Source of the DNA: Agelas oroides
Lineage: Eukaryota > Porifera > Demospongiae > Agelasida > Agelasidae
NCBI GenBank assembly: GCA_949130485.1
Contig: OX422186.1
Span: 4,621,792 to 4,685,791, forward strand
DNA length: 64,000 nucleotides
Direction of reading: 5' to 3'
Under the pieces are notes generated by a model, which did not search any database, was not told the DNA's origin, and saw nothing but the letters and a program-made list of their open reading frames with translations. Shown piece after piece: positions 25,001 through 37,252 of the stretch (position 1 is its first letter; each line of letters opens with the position of its first letter). The position numbers were made by a program, and so were the translations under genes.

Positions 25001-28000
25001 CTGACCATCCAGGCACTTAAACAGCCTTGTACGCTGTACTCAGCCACTCCACAGTCATTAAAACTGCTTTGTCGATCTTTCCTCGCACTTAAACAGGCTT
25101 GCACGAACTACACAAGGTTTCCAGGGTTGTGAAAACTGCTTTTTCTGTCATTCCTGGCACTTAAACAGACCTCCACGTGCTGCACAGGAACTCCACTGTG
25201 GTGAACATGGCTTTCTTGGACCTTCCCCGCACTTAAACAGGCTTGGACGCGTTGCTCAGCACCACCGTGTTGAAAACTGCTTTCTCGATCTTTCCTGACA
25301 CTGAAATGTGCTTGCACGAGCTTCACAAGACCGCTACTGTGGTTGAAATAGCTTTGTCTGACCTTCCTGGCACTTAAACAGGCTTGCAGGCATTAGTCAG
25401 CCACTCCATAGTGATGAAAACTGCTTTCTCGATCTTTCCTCGCACTTAAACAGGACTGCACGTGCTTCACAGGACCACCACTGTGGTGAAAATGGCTTTG
25501 CCGGACCGTCCCGGCAGTTAAACAGGCCAATAAGAGTTACTCAGCACCTCCACAGCGCCGAAAGATGCTTTCTCGATCTTTGCTGGCTCTCAAATGTGCT
25601 TGCAAGAGCTTCACAATGCCTCTACAGTGGTTAAAATGGTTTGTGGGACCTTCCCGGCACTTAAACAGGCTTGCACGCGATACTCAGCACCACCACTGTG
25701 CTGAAAACTGCCTTCTCAATCTTTCCTGACACTGAAATGTGCTTGCACGAGCTTCACAAGACAGCTACAGTGGGTGAAATGGCTTTGTCTGACCTTCCCG
25801 GCACTTAAACAGGCTTGCACGCTTTAGTCAGCCACTCCACAGTGAGGAAAACTGCTTTCTCGATCTTTCCTCGCACTTAAAAAGGCTGCACGAGCTTCAA
25901 AAGACCTCAAGAGCGTTGAAAGCTACATTCCCCGCCTTTCCTGGCACTTAAACAGGCTTGCACGAACTACACAAGGCTTCCAGGGTTGTGAAAACTGCTT
26001 TCTCTGTCATTCCTGGCACTTAAACAGATCTCCACGTGCTGCACAGGACCTCCACTGTGGTGAACATGGCTTTCTTGGACCTTCCCCGCACTTAAACAGG
26101 CTTGGACGCGTTACTCAGCACCACCACTGTGTTGAAAACTGCTTTCTCGATCTTTCCTGACATTGAAATGTGCTTGCACGAGCTTCACAAGACCGCTACA
26201 GTGGTTGAAATGGCTTTGTCTGACCTTCCCGGTACTTAAACAGGCTTGCAGGCGTTAGTCAGCCACTCCATAGTGATGAAAACTGCTTTCTCGATCTTTC
26301 CTCGCACTTAAACAGGCCTGCACGAGCTTCACAAGACTTCAAGAGCGTTAAAAACTGCATTCTCCGCCTTTCCTGGCACTTAAACAGGCCTGCACGTGCT
26401 TCACAGGACCACCACAATGTTTGAAATAGCTTTGTCTGACCTTCCCGGCACTTAAACAGGCCTGCACGAGCTTCACAAGACTTCCAGAGTGGTGAAAACT
26501 GCATTCTCCGTCTTTCGTGGCGCTTAAACAGGCCTGCAGGTGCTTCACAGGACCTCCACTGTGGTGAAAATGGTTTTGTCCCTGCACTTAAACAGGCCAG
26601 TACGAGCTACTCAGCACCTCCACTGCGTCCAAAACTGCTTTCTTGATCTTTGCTGGCTCTGAAATGTGATTGCACGAGCTTCACAAGTCCTTTACAGTGG
26701 TTGAAATGGCTTTGTCTGACCATCCCGGCACTTAAACAGGCTTGTAGGCGTTAGTCAGCCACTCCATAGTGATGAAAACTGCTTTCTCGATCTTTCCTCG
26801 CACTTAAACTGGCCTGCACGAGCTTCACAAGACCTCAAGAGCGTTAAAAACTGCATTATCCGCCTTTCCTGGCACTTAAACAGGCCTGCACGTGCTTCAC
26901 AGGACCACCAAGCACTGTGGTGAAAATGGCTTTGTCGGACCGTCCCGGCAGTTTAACAGGCCTGCACGAGCTTCACAAGACTTCCAGAGTGGTCAAAACT
27001 GCATTCTCCGTCTTTCGTGGCCCTTAAACAGGTCTGCAGGTGCTTCACAGCACCTCCACTGTGGTGAAAATGGCTTTGTCCCTGCACTTAAACAGGCCAG
27101 TACGAGCTACTCAGCACCTCCACTGCGTCCAAAACTGCTTTCTTGATCTTTACTGGCTCTGAAATGTGATTGCACGAGCTTCACAAGGCCTCTACAGTGG
27201 TTGAAATGGCTTTGTCTGACCATCCAGGCACTTAAACAGCCTTGTACGCGGTACTCAGCCACTCCACAGTCATTAAAACTGCTTTGTCGATCTTTCCTCG
27301 CACTTAAACAGGCTTGCACGAACTACACAAGGCTTCCAGGGTTGTGAAAACTGCTTTCTCTGTCATTCCTGGCACTTAAACAGATCTCCACGTGCTGCAC
27401 AGGACCTCCACTGTGGTGATCATGGCTTTCTTGGACCTTCCCCGCACTTAAACAGGCTTGGACGCGTTGCTCAGCACCACCACTGTGTTGAAAACTGCTT
27501 TCTCGATCTTTCCTGACACTGAAATGTGCTTGCACGAGCTTCACAAGACCGCTACAGTGGTTGAAATGGCTTTGTCTGACCTTCCCGGCACTTAAACAGG
27601 CTTGCAGGCGTTAGTCAGCCACTCCATAGTGATGAAAACTGCTTTCTCGATCTTTCCTCGCACTTAAACAGGCCTGCACGAGCTTCACAAGACCTCAAGA
27701 GCGTTAAAAACTGCATTATCCGCCTTTCCTGGCACTTAAACAGGCCTGCACGTGCTTCACAGGAACACCACTGTGGTGAAAATGGCTTTGTCGTACCGTC
27801 CCGGCAGTTAAACAGGCCTGCACGAGCTTCACAAGACTTCCAGATTGGTCAAAACTGCATTCTCCGTCTTTCGTGGCCCTTAAACAGGTCTGCAGGTGCT
27901 TCACAGGACCTCCACTGTGATGAAAATGGCTTTGTCCCTGCACTTAAACAGGCCAGTACGAGCTACTCAGCACCTCCACCGCGTCCAAAACTGCTTTCTT

Positions 28001-31000
28001 GATCTTTGCTGGGTCTGAAATGTGATTGCACGAGCTTCACAAGGCCTCTACAGTGGTTGAAATGGCTTTGTCTGACCAACCAGGTACTTAAACAGCCTTG
28101 TACGCGTTACTCAGCCACTCCACAGTTATTAAAACTGCTTTGTCGATCTTTCCTCGCACTTAAACAGGCTTGCACGAACTACACAAGGCTTCCAGGGTTG
28201 TGAAAACTGCTTTCTCTGTCATTCCTGGCACTTAAACAGATCTCCACGTGCTGCACAGGACCTCCACTGTGGTGAACATGGCTTTCTTGGACCTTCCCCG
28301 CACTTAAACAGGCTTGGACGCGTTGCTCAGCACCACCATGCACTGCGTTGAAAACTGCTTTCTCGATCTTTCCTGACACTGAAATGTGCTTGCACGAGCT
28401 TCACAAGACCGCTACAGTGGTTCAAATGGCTTTGTCTGACCTTCCCGGTACTTAAACAGGCTTGCAGGCGTTAGTCAGCTACTCCATAGTGATGAAAACT
28501 GCTTTCTCGATCTTTCCTCGCACTTAAACAGGCCTGCACGAGCTTCACAAGTCTTCCAGAGTGGTTGAAATAGCTTTGTCTGACCTTCCCGGCACTTAAA
28601 CAGGCCTGCACGAGCTTCACAAGACTTCCAGAGTGGTGAAAACTGCATTCTTTATCTTTCGTGGCGCTTAAACAGGCCTGCAGGTGCTTCACAGGACCTC
28701 CACTGTGGTGAAAATGGTTTTGTCCCTGCACTTAAACAGGCCAGTACGAGCTACTCAGCACCTCCACTGCGTCCAAAACTGCTTTCTTGATCTTTGCTGG
28801 CTCTGAAATGTGATTGCACGAGCTTCACAAGGCCTCTACAGTGGTTGAAATGGCTTTGTCTGACCATCCATGCACTTAAACAGCCTTGTACGCGTTACTC
28901 AGCCACTCCACAGTCATAAAAACTGCTTTGTCGATCTTTCCTCGCACTTAAACAGGCTTGCACGAACTACACAAGGCTTCCAGGGTTGAGAAAACTGCTT
29001 TCTCTGTCATTCCTGGCACTTAAACAGACCTCCACGTGCTGCACAGGACCTCCACTGTGGTGAACATGGCTTTCTTGGACCTTCCCCGCACTTAAATAGG
29101 CTTGGACGCGTTGCTCAGTACCACCACTGTGTTGAAAACTGCTTTCTCGATCTTTCCTGACACTGAAATGTGCTTGCACGAGCTTCACAACACCGCTACT
29201 GTGGTTGAAATGGCTTTGTCTGACCTTCCCGGCACTTAAACAGGCTTGCAGGCGTTAGTCAGCCACTCCATAGTGATGAAAACTGCTTTCTTGATCTTTG
29301 CTGGCTCTGAAATGTGATTGCACGAGCTTCACAAAGCCTCTACAGTGGTTGAAATGGCTTTGTCTGACCATCCAGGCATTTAAACAGCCTTGTACGCGTT
29401 ACTCAGCCACTCCACAGTCATTAAAACTGCTTTATCGATCTTTCCTCGCACTTAAACAGGCTTGCACGAACTACACAAGGCTTCCAGGGTTGTGAAAACT
29501 GCATTCTCTGTCATTCCTGGCACTTAAACATACCTCCACGTGCTGCACAGGACCTCCACTGTGGTGAACATGGCTTCCTTGGACCTTCCCCGCACTTAAA
29601 CAGGCTTGGACGCGTTGCTCAGCACCACCACTGTGTTGAAAACTGCTTTCTCGATCTTTCCTGACACTGAAATGTGCTTGCACGAGCTTCACAAGACCGC
29701 TACTGTGGTTGAAATGGCTTTGTCTGACCTTCCCGGCACTTAAACAGGCTTGCAGGCGTTAGTCAGCCACTCCATAGTGATGAAAACTGCTTTCTCGATC
29801 TTTCCTCGCACTTAAACAGGCCTGCACGAGCTTCACAAGACCTCAAGAGCGTTAAAAACTGCATTATCCGCCTTTCCTGGCACTTAAACAGGCCTGCACG
29901 TGCTTCACAGGACCACCACTGTGGTGAAAATGGCTTTGTCGGACCGTCCCGGCAGTTAAACAGGCCTGCACGAGCTTCACAAGACTTCCAGAGTGGTCAA
30001 CACTGCATTCTCCGTCTTTCGTGGCCCTTAAACAGGTCTGCAGGTGCTTCACAGGACCTCCACTGTGGTGAAAATGGCTTTGTCCCTGCACTTAAACAGG
30101 CCAGTACGAGCTACTCAGCACCTCCACTGCGTCCAAAACTGCTTTCTTGATCTTTGCTGGCTCTGAAATGTGATTGCACGAGCTTCACAAGGCCTCTACA
30201 GTGGTTGAAATGGCTTTGTCTGACCATCCATGCATTTAAACAGCCTTGTACGCGTTACTCAGCCACTCCACAGTCATTAAAACTGCTTTGTTGATCTTTC
30301 CTCGCACTTAAACAGGCTTGCACGAACTACACAGGGCTTCCAGGGTTGTGAAAACTGCTTTCTCTGTCATTCCTGGCACTTAAACAGATCTCCACGTGCT
30401 GCACAGGACCTCCACTGTGGTGAACATGGCTTTCTTGGACCTTCCCCGCACTTAAACAGGCTTGGACGCGTTGCTCAGCACCACCATGCACTGCGTTGAA
30501 AACTGCTTTCTCGATCTTTCCTGACACTGAAATGTGCTTGCACGAGCTTCACAAGACCGCTACAGTGGTTGAAATGGCTTTGTCTGACCTTCCCGGCACT
30601 TAAACAGGCCTGCACGAGCTTCACAAGACTTCCAGAGTTGTGAAACTGCATTCTCCGTCTTTCGTGGCCCTTAAACAGGTCTGCAGGTGCTTCACAGGGC
30701 CTCCACTGTGGTGAAAATGGCTTTGTCCCTGCACTTAAACAGGCAAGTACGAGCTACTCAGCACCTGCACTGCGTCCAAAACTGCTTTCTTGATCTTTGC
30801 TGGCTCTGAAATGTGATTGCACGAGCTTCACAAGGCCTCTACAGTGGTTGAAATGGCTTTGTCTGACCATCCAGGCACTTAAACAGCCTTGTACGCGTTA
30901 CTCAGCCACTCCACAGTGATTAAAACTGCTTTGTCGATCTTTCCTCGCACTTAAACAGGCTTGCACTAGCTTCACAAGACCTCACGAGCGTTTAAAACTG

Positions 31001-31491
31001 CATTCTCCGCCTTTCCAGGTACTTAAACAGGCCTGCACGAGCTTCACAAGACCTCACGAACGTTTAAAACTGCATTCTCCGCCTTTCCTGGCACTTAAAC
31101 AGGCCTGCACGTGCTTCACAGGACCACCACTGTGGTGAAAATGGCTTTGTCGCACCGTCCCGGCAGTTAAACAGGCCTATACGAGTTACTCAGCACCTCC
31201 ACAGCGCCGAAAGATGCTTTCTCGATCTTTGCTGACTCTCAAATGTGCTTGCACGAGCTTCACAAGGCCTCTACAGTGGTTAAAATGGTTTGTCGGACCT
31301 TCCCTGCACTTAAACAGGCTTGCACGCGATACTCAGCACTACCACTGTGCTGAAAACTGCCTTCTCGATCTTTCCTGACACTGAAATGTGCTTGCACGAG
31401 CTTCACAAGACAGCTACAGTGGGTGAAATGGCTTTGTCTGACCTTCCCGGCACTTAAACAGGCTTGCAGGCGTTAGTCAGCCACTCCATAG
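22065..31491. repeat. 72-bp satellite array, segment 4
   Basis: About 131 monomers, among the most homogeneous in the window. Twelve-monomer units of 856 bp (12 x 72 minus an 8-bp deletion in one B-class monomer ending TTTGTCCCTG) and 2,148-bp units recur here. Four CATG-type 4-bp insertions occur (24,694, 26,909 as CAAG, 28,337, 30,485). The segment ends in an E-class monomer at TCCATAG, the target site of the next element. Confidence 0.97.
31485..31491. repeat. Target-site duplication TCCATAG, left copy
   Basis: TCCATAG occurs immediately left of the element and again at 33,459-33,465 on its right; removal of the element plus one copy restores the normal monomer CACTCCATAGTGATG. An 8-bp reading (TCCATAGT) is possible if the element starts at AGTG. 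Confidence 0.85.
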
Positions 31492-33458
31492 TAGTGATTC
31501 CGGAAGTTCAGTATTCATACGTAATTTCCGCTGGCAAAATTTAAACTGCGGAAATGGTATCGCGTGCATGTTTACATTTTCACCTCGGCGCTTCTCACGG
31601 TAGCTACATACCCCGACAAAATATATATTTCTCGAATCCTCTTTGATCGGAGAATCGATTGGTTGGTCTTTCGTTCACTTTACTGTAACTTTGAAGTGCT
31701 TCTTTGTGAAAACCGGAGAAAACTTCCGTGTACCAGCTGATCGGTGAGATGCCCGACTTCGAAAGTGACATAATCGCATTCCTTGCACCAAGAACCCCCT
31801 TCTACCACTGCTGCTGAAACTAAATATTTCACAGTACAGGAGCGGTAATACAGTGTATGTGAACTGTAATGCTTGCAATTCCAATCATAGAGTAATTAGT
31901 GAGAATAATGTTCTGTTCTTACACAATCAAGCTTTCGGAAAATTAAGGCATGCAATGTGAACACATCCAGTCAAAAGCAGCAACTTTACATAGATGTAGG
32001 ATGACCATCACCTGTAAGGAAGGATAAACACACAACGTAATGTGAATAGCTACCCATTTTCATTCCTATACAAATATCAATGGCTTCTAACGCAGATTTC
32101 AAGTGCAATCTTCAGCCTCAATGAAGAGGAGGTGAAAAGTGTTGTGGACAACATCATTTGTTATTGCTAAGCAGGAATAGCCCTGTGGTGTGCTTTGTAA
32201 AAAGCCTGATTGTGCCCCTTTGTGGCTACCTCAATTGCAAAAGGCAACTTGCACAGGGTTCGACTCTTCTGAGTTAGAGTATTCCCGTCTTCTATATATA
32301 CATATAGGTTTGAATTGCTGAACAAAACAGTAAATAGCAGAACAACACAATAATCTCTACTATGACTTGCAGAAATGACAGACATGAAATCCCATCATAA
32401 TCAGATCATCCAATCCCTCTCAAACATGCACACATGCCTAATTCCCAGGCTGTCCTGGTATACACATGTTCAATATTCAGCAGTCAAATTTAGTGGTTGG
32501 CAAGCGCTGTGTTGCTGCATTCCGCTTGTGCTTGCGTGTTTAGCCTCATACTCAGGTTTTATCGCCACACCATTTGCCGTACCACGAAGGTTAGTAGGTG
32601 CTACAGATGGAAAACACTAGGGTGAGAAAGCCTGGTTACGAGGCTAATAACTTTCGAGTGTCTAACAATTTCCTCAAAAAATTATAAGAAAATTAAGACT
32701 TGCCATCATCAAAGGGACATTAGTTCTGACTTCAAAACCATCCAGAGTACCTCACACTAATATGCAAGTACAAAAGAGACCTCGCACATGCACAAAATAA
32801 ATGTGCACCTGAGGCCTCTTCTCTCCAGCTACAAAACTCTGGGAATGAGGCTCATTTACCGTATCCTGTCATACAGTTGTAGGTTAGTGTAGGTACTTTG
32901 GATTCATTGAACTATGCCATCCAAACAGACCCGGGGGGAGACAGGCAACTATACTTCATTGTTGCCTACCCTACCCGGGGTACATTGGTGAAAAGAGTTT
33001 GCAATAACATACCCATACTCCGTTGCTGATCACTGCTGTTGCTTCAGACTGATTTATACATTCTCAGGCTTTATTTGGATCTCATATCTTCAGATTTCTG
33101 CATGCTTTTCCTGAAGGCCATAGAGCTCTGTACACGATGACACTCTCATGAGATAGACCACTCCGTGCGCAACAGTTTGGTGCAAGTTCCATCTTTGTAC
33201 GCCTAACCGTTCCCGAGATATGTGCAAGTTTGGATTTTCCGTGCACGCACGTGATGATTCCCGTATGTACCACTTTGTCTATTTAAAAGTAACCCAAAAT
33301 TTTGTACCGACCACTTTGCAATAATGATGCACATCTCGGCTTCTACTGCACCGATTCGCGTGAAACAAAAACCGTTGTACTCAAAATTGAATGCTGAATC
33401 CGATAAGTATTACTACAATAGTTTATGTAAAAGTTTGGAAAACCCTCCGGAATCACTA
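31492..33458. mobile_element. 1,967-bp DNA transposon with 13-bp TIRs, non-autonomous
   Basis: The left end TAGTGATTCCGGA is matched exactly by the inverted right end TCCGGAATCACTA, and the element is flanked by TCCATAG direct repeats. The TAGTG start and 7-8-bp duplication are closest to hAT-type elements, but that is an inference. No transposase is visible; open frames of 62-81 codons at 31,675-31,884, 32,167-32,620 and 33,082-33,273 resemble nothing I know. It contains smaller inverted-repeat pieces, including TAGCCTCATACTCAGG (32,541) facing CCTGGTTACGAGGCTA (ending about 32,646), probably a nested MITE. Confidence 0.8.
32541..32646. mobile_element. Possible nested small MITE with TAGCC...GGCTA ends
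   Basis: TAGCCTCATACTCAGG at the left is the imperfect inverted match of CCTGGTTACGAGGCTA about 90 bp later. The ends resemble those of the elements at 58,842 and 59,374. No target duplication is evident, so the call is tentative. Confidence 0.35.
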
Positions 33459-35468
33459 TCCATAGTGATGAAAACTGCTTTCTCGATCTTTCCTCGCACT
33501 TAAACAGGCCTGCACGAGCTTCACAAGACCTCACGAGCGTTTAAAACTGCATTCTCCGCCTTTCCTGGCACTTAAACAGGCCTGCACGAGCTTCACAAGA
33601 CCTCACGAGCGTTTAAAACTGCATTCTCCGCCTTTCCTGGCACTTAAAGAGGCCGCACGTGCTTCACAGGACAACCACTGTGGTGAAAATGGCTTTGTCG
33701 GACCGTCCCGGCAGTTAAACAGGCCTATACGAGTTACTCAGCACCTCCACAGCGCCGAAAGATGCTCTCTCGATCTTTGCTGGCTCTCAAATGTGCTTGC
33801 ACGAGCTTCACAAGGTCTCTACAGTGGTTAAAATGGTTTGTCGGACATTCCCGGCACTTAAACAGGCTTGCACGCGATACTCAGCACTACCACTGTGCTG
33901 AAAACTGCCTTCTCGATCTTTCTTGACACTGAAATGTGCTTGCACGAGCTTGACAAGACAGGTACAGTGGGTGAAATGGCTTTGTCTGACCTTCCCGGCA
34001 CTTAAACAGGCTTGCAGGCGTTAGTCAGCCACTCCATAGTGATGAAAACTGCTTTCTCGATCTTTCCTCGCACTTAAACAGGCCTGCACGAGCTTCACAA
34101 GACCTCAAGAGCGTTAAAAACTGCATTCTCCGCCTTTCCTGGCACTTAAACAGGCCTGCACGTGCTTCACAGGACCACCACAGTGGTTGAAATAGCTTTG
34201 TCTGACCTTCCCGGCACTTAAACAGGCCTGCACGAGCTTCACAAGACTTCCACAGTGGTGAAAACTGCATTCTCCGTCTTTCGTGGCGCTTAAACAGGCC
34301 TGCAGGTGCTTCACAGGACCTCCACTGTGGTGAAAATGGTTTTGTTCCTGCACTTAAACAGGCCAGTACAAGCTACTCAGCACCTCCACTGCGTCCAAAA
34401 CTGCTTCCTTGATCTTTGCTGGCTCTGAAATGTGATTGCACGAGCTTCACAAGGCCTCTACAGTGGTTGAAATGGCTTTGTCTGACCATCCAGGCACTTA
34501 AACAGCCTTGTACGCGTTACTCAGCCACTCCACAGGCATTAAAACTGCTTTGTCGATCTTTCCTCGCACTTAAACAGGCTTGCACGAACTACACAAGGCT
34601 TCCAGGGTTGTGAAAACTGCTTTCTCTGTCATTCCTGGCACTTAAACATACCTCCACGTGCTGCACAGGACCTCCACCGTGGTGAACATGGCTTTCTTGG
34701 ACCTTCCCCGCACTTAAACAGGCTTGGACGCGTTGCTCAGCACCACCACTGTGTTGAAAACTGCTTTCTCGATCTTTCCTGACACTGAAATGTGCTTGCA
34801 CGAGCTTCACAAGACCGCTACTGTGGTTGAAATGGCTTTGTCTGACCTTCCCGGCACTTAAACAGGCTTGCAGGCGTTAGTCAGCCACTCCATAGTGATG
34901 AAAACTGCTTTCTAGATCTTTCCTCGTATTTAAACAGGCCTGCACGAGCTTCACAAGACTTCACGTGCGTTTAAAACTGCATTCTCCGCCCTTCCTGGCA
35001 CTTAAACAGGCCTGCACGAGCTTCACAAGACCTCACGAGCGTTTAAAACTGCATTCTCCGCCTTTCCTGGCACTTAAAGAGGCCTGCACGTGCTTCACAG
35101 GACCACCACTGTGGTGAAAATGGCTTTGTCGGACCGTCCCGGCAGTTAAACAGGCCTATACGAGTTACTCAGCACCTCCACAGCGCCGAAAGATGCTTTC
35201 TCGATCTTTGCTGACTCTCAAATGTGCTTGCACGAGCTTCACAAGGCCTCTACAGTGGTTAAAATGGTTTGTCGGACCTTCCCGGCACTTAAACAGGCTT
35301 GCACGCGATACTCCGCACTACCACTGTGCTGAAAACTGCCTTCTCGATCTTTCCTGACACTGAAATGTGCTTGCACGAGCTTCACAAGACAGCTACAGTG
35401 GGTGAAATGGCTTTGTCTGACCTTCCCGGCACTTAAACAGGTTTGCACGCGTTAGTCAGCCACTCCAT
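33459..35468. repeat. 72-bp satellite array, segment 5 between two transposons
   Basis: About 28 monomers, beginning with the right copy of TCCATAG and ending at CACTCCAT where the LINE is inserted. It includes the distinctive tandem doublet of A-class monomers (cacgagcttcacaagacctcacg, twice) followed by the B-C-D-C-D series, seen also just left of 31,480 and just right of 40,866. Confidence 0.96.
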
Positions 35469-36260
35469 ATGATATATGGTCTTCAATTGTTCCGGTACGC
35501 TGGTATAAGTTCGATTTTTTTGTGCTCTCGTCTTTCACGAATATTCTCGCCGTATCCCTGACGTTATCTATTTGCCCTGTGTGTCATTGAATGCAGCTCC
35601 CTTGGCGCAACCAGTGGATACAAAATTTGTCGTATTTTTATATCTCTAGCCGCAGTTGAAGTATTTTCGCACCTCGCCCGACAGATCGTCACTATCAATC
35701 GTCATCACCCAGACCAAGAACTCTATACAATCGCTGCAGTGGAAGTGAAGTGCAAGTGAAGATATCGTAACACAGGACAACCTACAACTACAAAACAAGT
35801 TAACTACTTATCAGAAAATTAGGTGTGAAGTTCGTCGTTCGTCAACTGAGCGCGAGGACAGTATACAGCAACGAGCCCCTCCCTCTCCCTTGTGAAGCGC
35901 TATCTGTAATCGCTCCACTACTGTGAGCTGTTTACAGACCCACCGGACTCTCCTTACCAGTTTAATATTAGCTAGCTAGGTTTTCTGTCCTCCCAATACT
36001 GTGGAGAGACTACATCCCTCCTCAACCCCTCCTTTTACCCTGTTTTAAGTAAGTAGTTATTGTGACCCCCTTTTATTATCTGTTTGTGATCCCTGTCTGT
36101 CTTACCTGTTCCACATTGGTGTGTGTGCGTCCCTAAAACTTTGTAAAAATCTCCTTTTTTTTCCGGCCTTTTATTTGAACCCCATTTTTATTTGACTACA
36201 TTTTATACATTTGTTTCTAAGACATTGTCCCCATTCCAATCTGTGCTGTTTTCTGTAAAA
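35469..36260 (+). promoter_or_regulatory. LINE 5' untranslated region
   Basis: About 790 bp from the 5' junction to the first sensible ATG of ORF1. It has no open frame of interest and is pyrimidine-rich towards its 3' end. In full-length LINEs this part holds the internal promoter; no motif here proves it. Confidence 0.5.
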
Positions 36261-36578
36261 ATGCCAGCAAGGAAGACCAAGACCTCCACAGATGTTGTTG
36301 ATTGCCGTTGCGGGACCACTGTAGATAATGGTTATCCTATGGTGCAGTGTTTGAGGTGTGCTGCTTGGGAACACATTTCCTGCACTTTCTCCTCCCCTGA
36401 CGCTGCTGCTAAATCGACATTCTTCTGTCATCGGTGCAAGTGTGATGTATCAACACAATCTGACCCTACTCTAACATACCAGTCCTCCCAAACTGTTGTC
36501 TCTGCCAACACCTGTTCATGCACTTGTGCATTTGAACTCTCTCAGCTTCGACAAGAACTCATGGACATGAACAGCTGA
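36261..36578 (+). pseudogene. LINE ORF1, N-terminal part with PHD finger, frameshifted
   Basis: From ATG 36,261 the product starts MPARKTKTST and contains a C4HC3 PHD-type zinc finger: the DCRCG pair, MVQCLRC, WEHISC with the single histidine, and FFCHRC. PHD fingers are known in ORF1 of CR1-group LINEs, where ORF1 proteins bind RNA and form particles. The frame stops at TGA 36,576-36,578 just after LRQELMDMNS. The continuation EQLKILYN lies in another frame across the same bases and leads into the next entry, so one indel near 36,565-36,575 splits ORF1. An earlier ATG at 36,192 is possible but its 23 extra residues look like leader sequence. Confidence 0.8.
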
Positions 36579-37252
36579 AAATCCTGTACAACACCGTGAT
36601 GGCTCTTTCAAACGCCCCATCTCTAGAACCGGCAGCCAATACCACTTCTCCCTGCTCCAACTCTACAGCATCAAATCCTCACAACAAAGAGGGAAGTTAT
36701 GCAAGTGCTGTTCCTCTCAACCCCCCAGTCACCACATACATCACCTCTACTCAATTGCAACCCCCTCTCAAGGATCCTCAACATATACCAGTACCCCCAT
36801 CCACCCCAGTGAAAGAAAAACTTCCTACAGCTCGCTCTCCCCTCAAACATCCTAGGGTAGTCACCATGTGGGGAACACGTAGATCGACCACTGAGCTTGA
36901 GGTGTCCCAAGCGATTAGACAAATAGGCTGCAACAATCTTCAAATTGAAAGACGGACCTCCAAAAGCACTCCACATAGGCGAGGAACTTGGAGATTTGTG
37001 ATTCTTGGGGAAGAACAAGAGATTGCCTACCTAGAAGATAACTGGAAGAAGATGCCAAAATGGTGGAAGCTACAATGTCCTGCAAGCCCAAAGCCCAGTC
37101 CTGACAACTACCAGCAAGGTCTCCCTTTTCTGGAACATCTCCCCCGGAGGCCACCTATTCAAACAGGTATGATCCAATGGTGTCCCCCTGTCCAGATAAG
37201 ACCACACCCTTTTACCTACAGTCCCCTACCACATTTGAATTACCATCGCTAA
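36566..37252 (+). pseudogene. LINE ORF1, C-terminal part after the frameshift
   Basis: Frame shared with HEQLKILYNTVMALSN. It is rich in Pro/Ser/Thr, then has a basic globular segment (VTMWGTRRSTTELEVSQAIR, then GTWRFVILGEEQE, then WKKMPKWWKLQ) resembling the RNA-binding RRM/C-terminal type of module found in LINE ORF1s. It ends at 37,252 and overlaps the start of ORF2 by 76 bp in a different frame, a compact arrangement suggesting reinitiation or frameshifting to express ORF2. No first-codon ATG is needed if it is simply the rest of ORF1. Confidence 0.7.

Noticed and set aside
32428-32856. Another MITE in the TIR element (GCCTAATTCCCAGG facing CTGGGAATGAGGC)
   Set aside because: The ends match imperfectly and no target duplication is found; recorded only as a possibility.
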